Shown here: in pieces, positions 63,868 through 64,000 of the stretch | Numbering within the stretch: position 1 is the first letter of the stretch | Layout: every line of letters begins with the position of its first letter | Source of the DNA: Hemicordylus capensis | Taxonomy: Eukaryota > Chordata > Lepidosauria > Squamata > Cordylidae | Length of the DNA: 64,000 nt | NCBI RefSeq assembly: GCF_027244095.1 | Contig: NC_069665.1 | Span: 3,164,501-3,228,500 of the forward strand | Direction of reading: 5' to 3' | Program-made: the position numbers and the translations under genes | Notes under the pieces: generated by a model | What the model saw: the letters and a program-made list of their open reading frames with translations, nothing else | Databases searched by the model: none | Told to the model about the DNA's origin: nothing

Positions 63868-64000
63868 CCAGCGTTCCTGCTAAGAGGGATTTCTAGATGT
63901 TGTTGACGACATCTCCCATAATCCCCAAACAAAAGCCACTGCAGCTGGGGATTCTGGGAGGAGTTGTCAACAACATCTGGGAATCCCTCTTAGAGGGAAC
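63868..64000. mobile_element. Palindromic MITE, second subtype (window edge)
   Basis: CTAAGAGGGATTTCTAGATG and CATCTGGGAATCCCTCTTAG enclose GTTGACGACATCTCCCATAA. Same subtype as 3573-3690. May be cut by the window end. Confidence 0.7.

Noticed and set aside
1-64000. CRISPR arrays, operons, prokaryotic ribosome sites, riboswitches
   Set aside because: No spaced direct-repeat array or bacterial gene organisation; the window is vertebrate nuclear DNA.

Overview
The window is nuclear DNA from a squamate reptile (lizard or snake). The main evidence is its repeats: at least nine copies of a tRNA-headed SINE with a Bov-B-like tail (the Sauria SINE type), a Bov-B/RTE LINE end, a SINE family with a 5S rRNA-like head, L2- and CR1-type LINE ends, and many short DNA transposons. 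Introns with GT..AG borders and vertebrate-type genes fit this. The species cannot be told from the sequence. Family names were assigned from memory, without a database.

Layout. 1-22505 is gene-free as far as I can see: LINE and SINE fragments, palindromic MITEs and microsatellites. 22530-30387 is an endogenous retrovirus fossil on the minus strand, with two LTRs, a tRNA-His type primer site and a recognisable env region, but almost no recognisable gag-pol. It sits inside an older MITE and was itself hit by two further MITEs. 30388-38300 is again repeat-rich, with a GC-rich stretch near 36.2-36.7 kb. 38315-48798 (+) is a complete eight-exon fibulin-7 gene (FBLN7, 431 aa). 48799-52000 is intergenic. 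52005-63681 (-) is the 3' half of the pyruvate dehydrogenase phosphatase regulatory subunit gene (PDPR): six coding exons plus a probable 3.3 kb 3' UTR. Its 5' part lies beyond base 64000. The two host genes converge tail to tail. They have no known functional link: one product is secreted matrix protein, the other acts in mitochondria.

The most striking non-genic signal is a family of about 22 short hAT-type MITEs. Most carry, in one or both inverted arms, a close match to the vertebrate ZNF143/THAP11 promoter motif (ACTACAACTCCCATCATCC). One copy has a perfect 8-bp target duplication and two have 6/8 matches. Other notable items are nested insertions up to four deep, a 5S-plus-tRNA composite SINE, a possible Penelope/hammerhead remnant in FBLN7 intron 1, and several long foldbacks.
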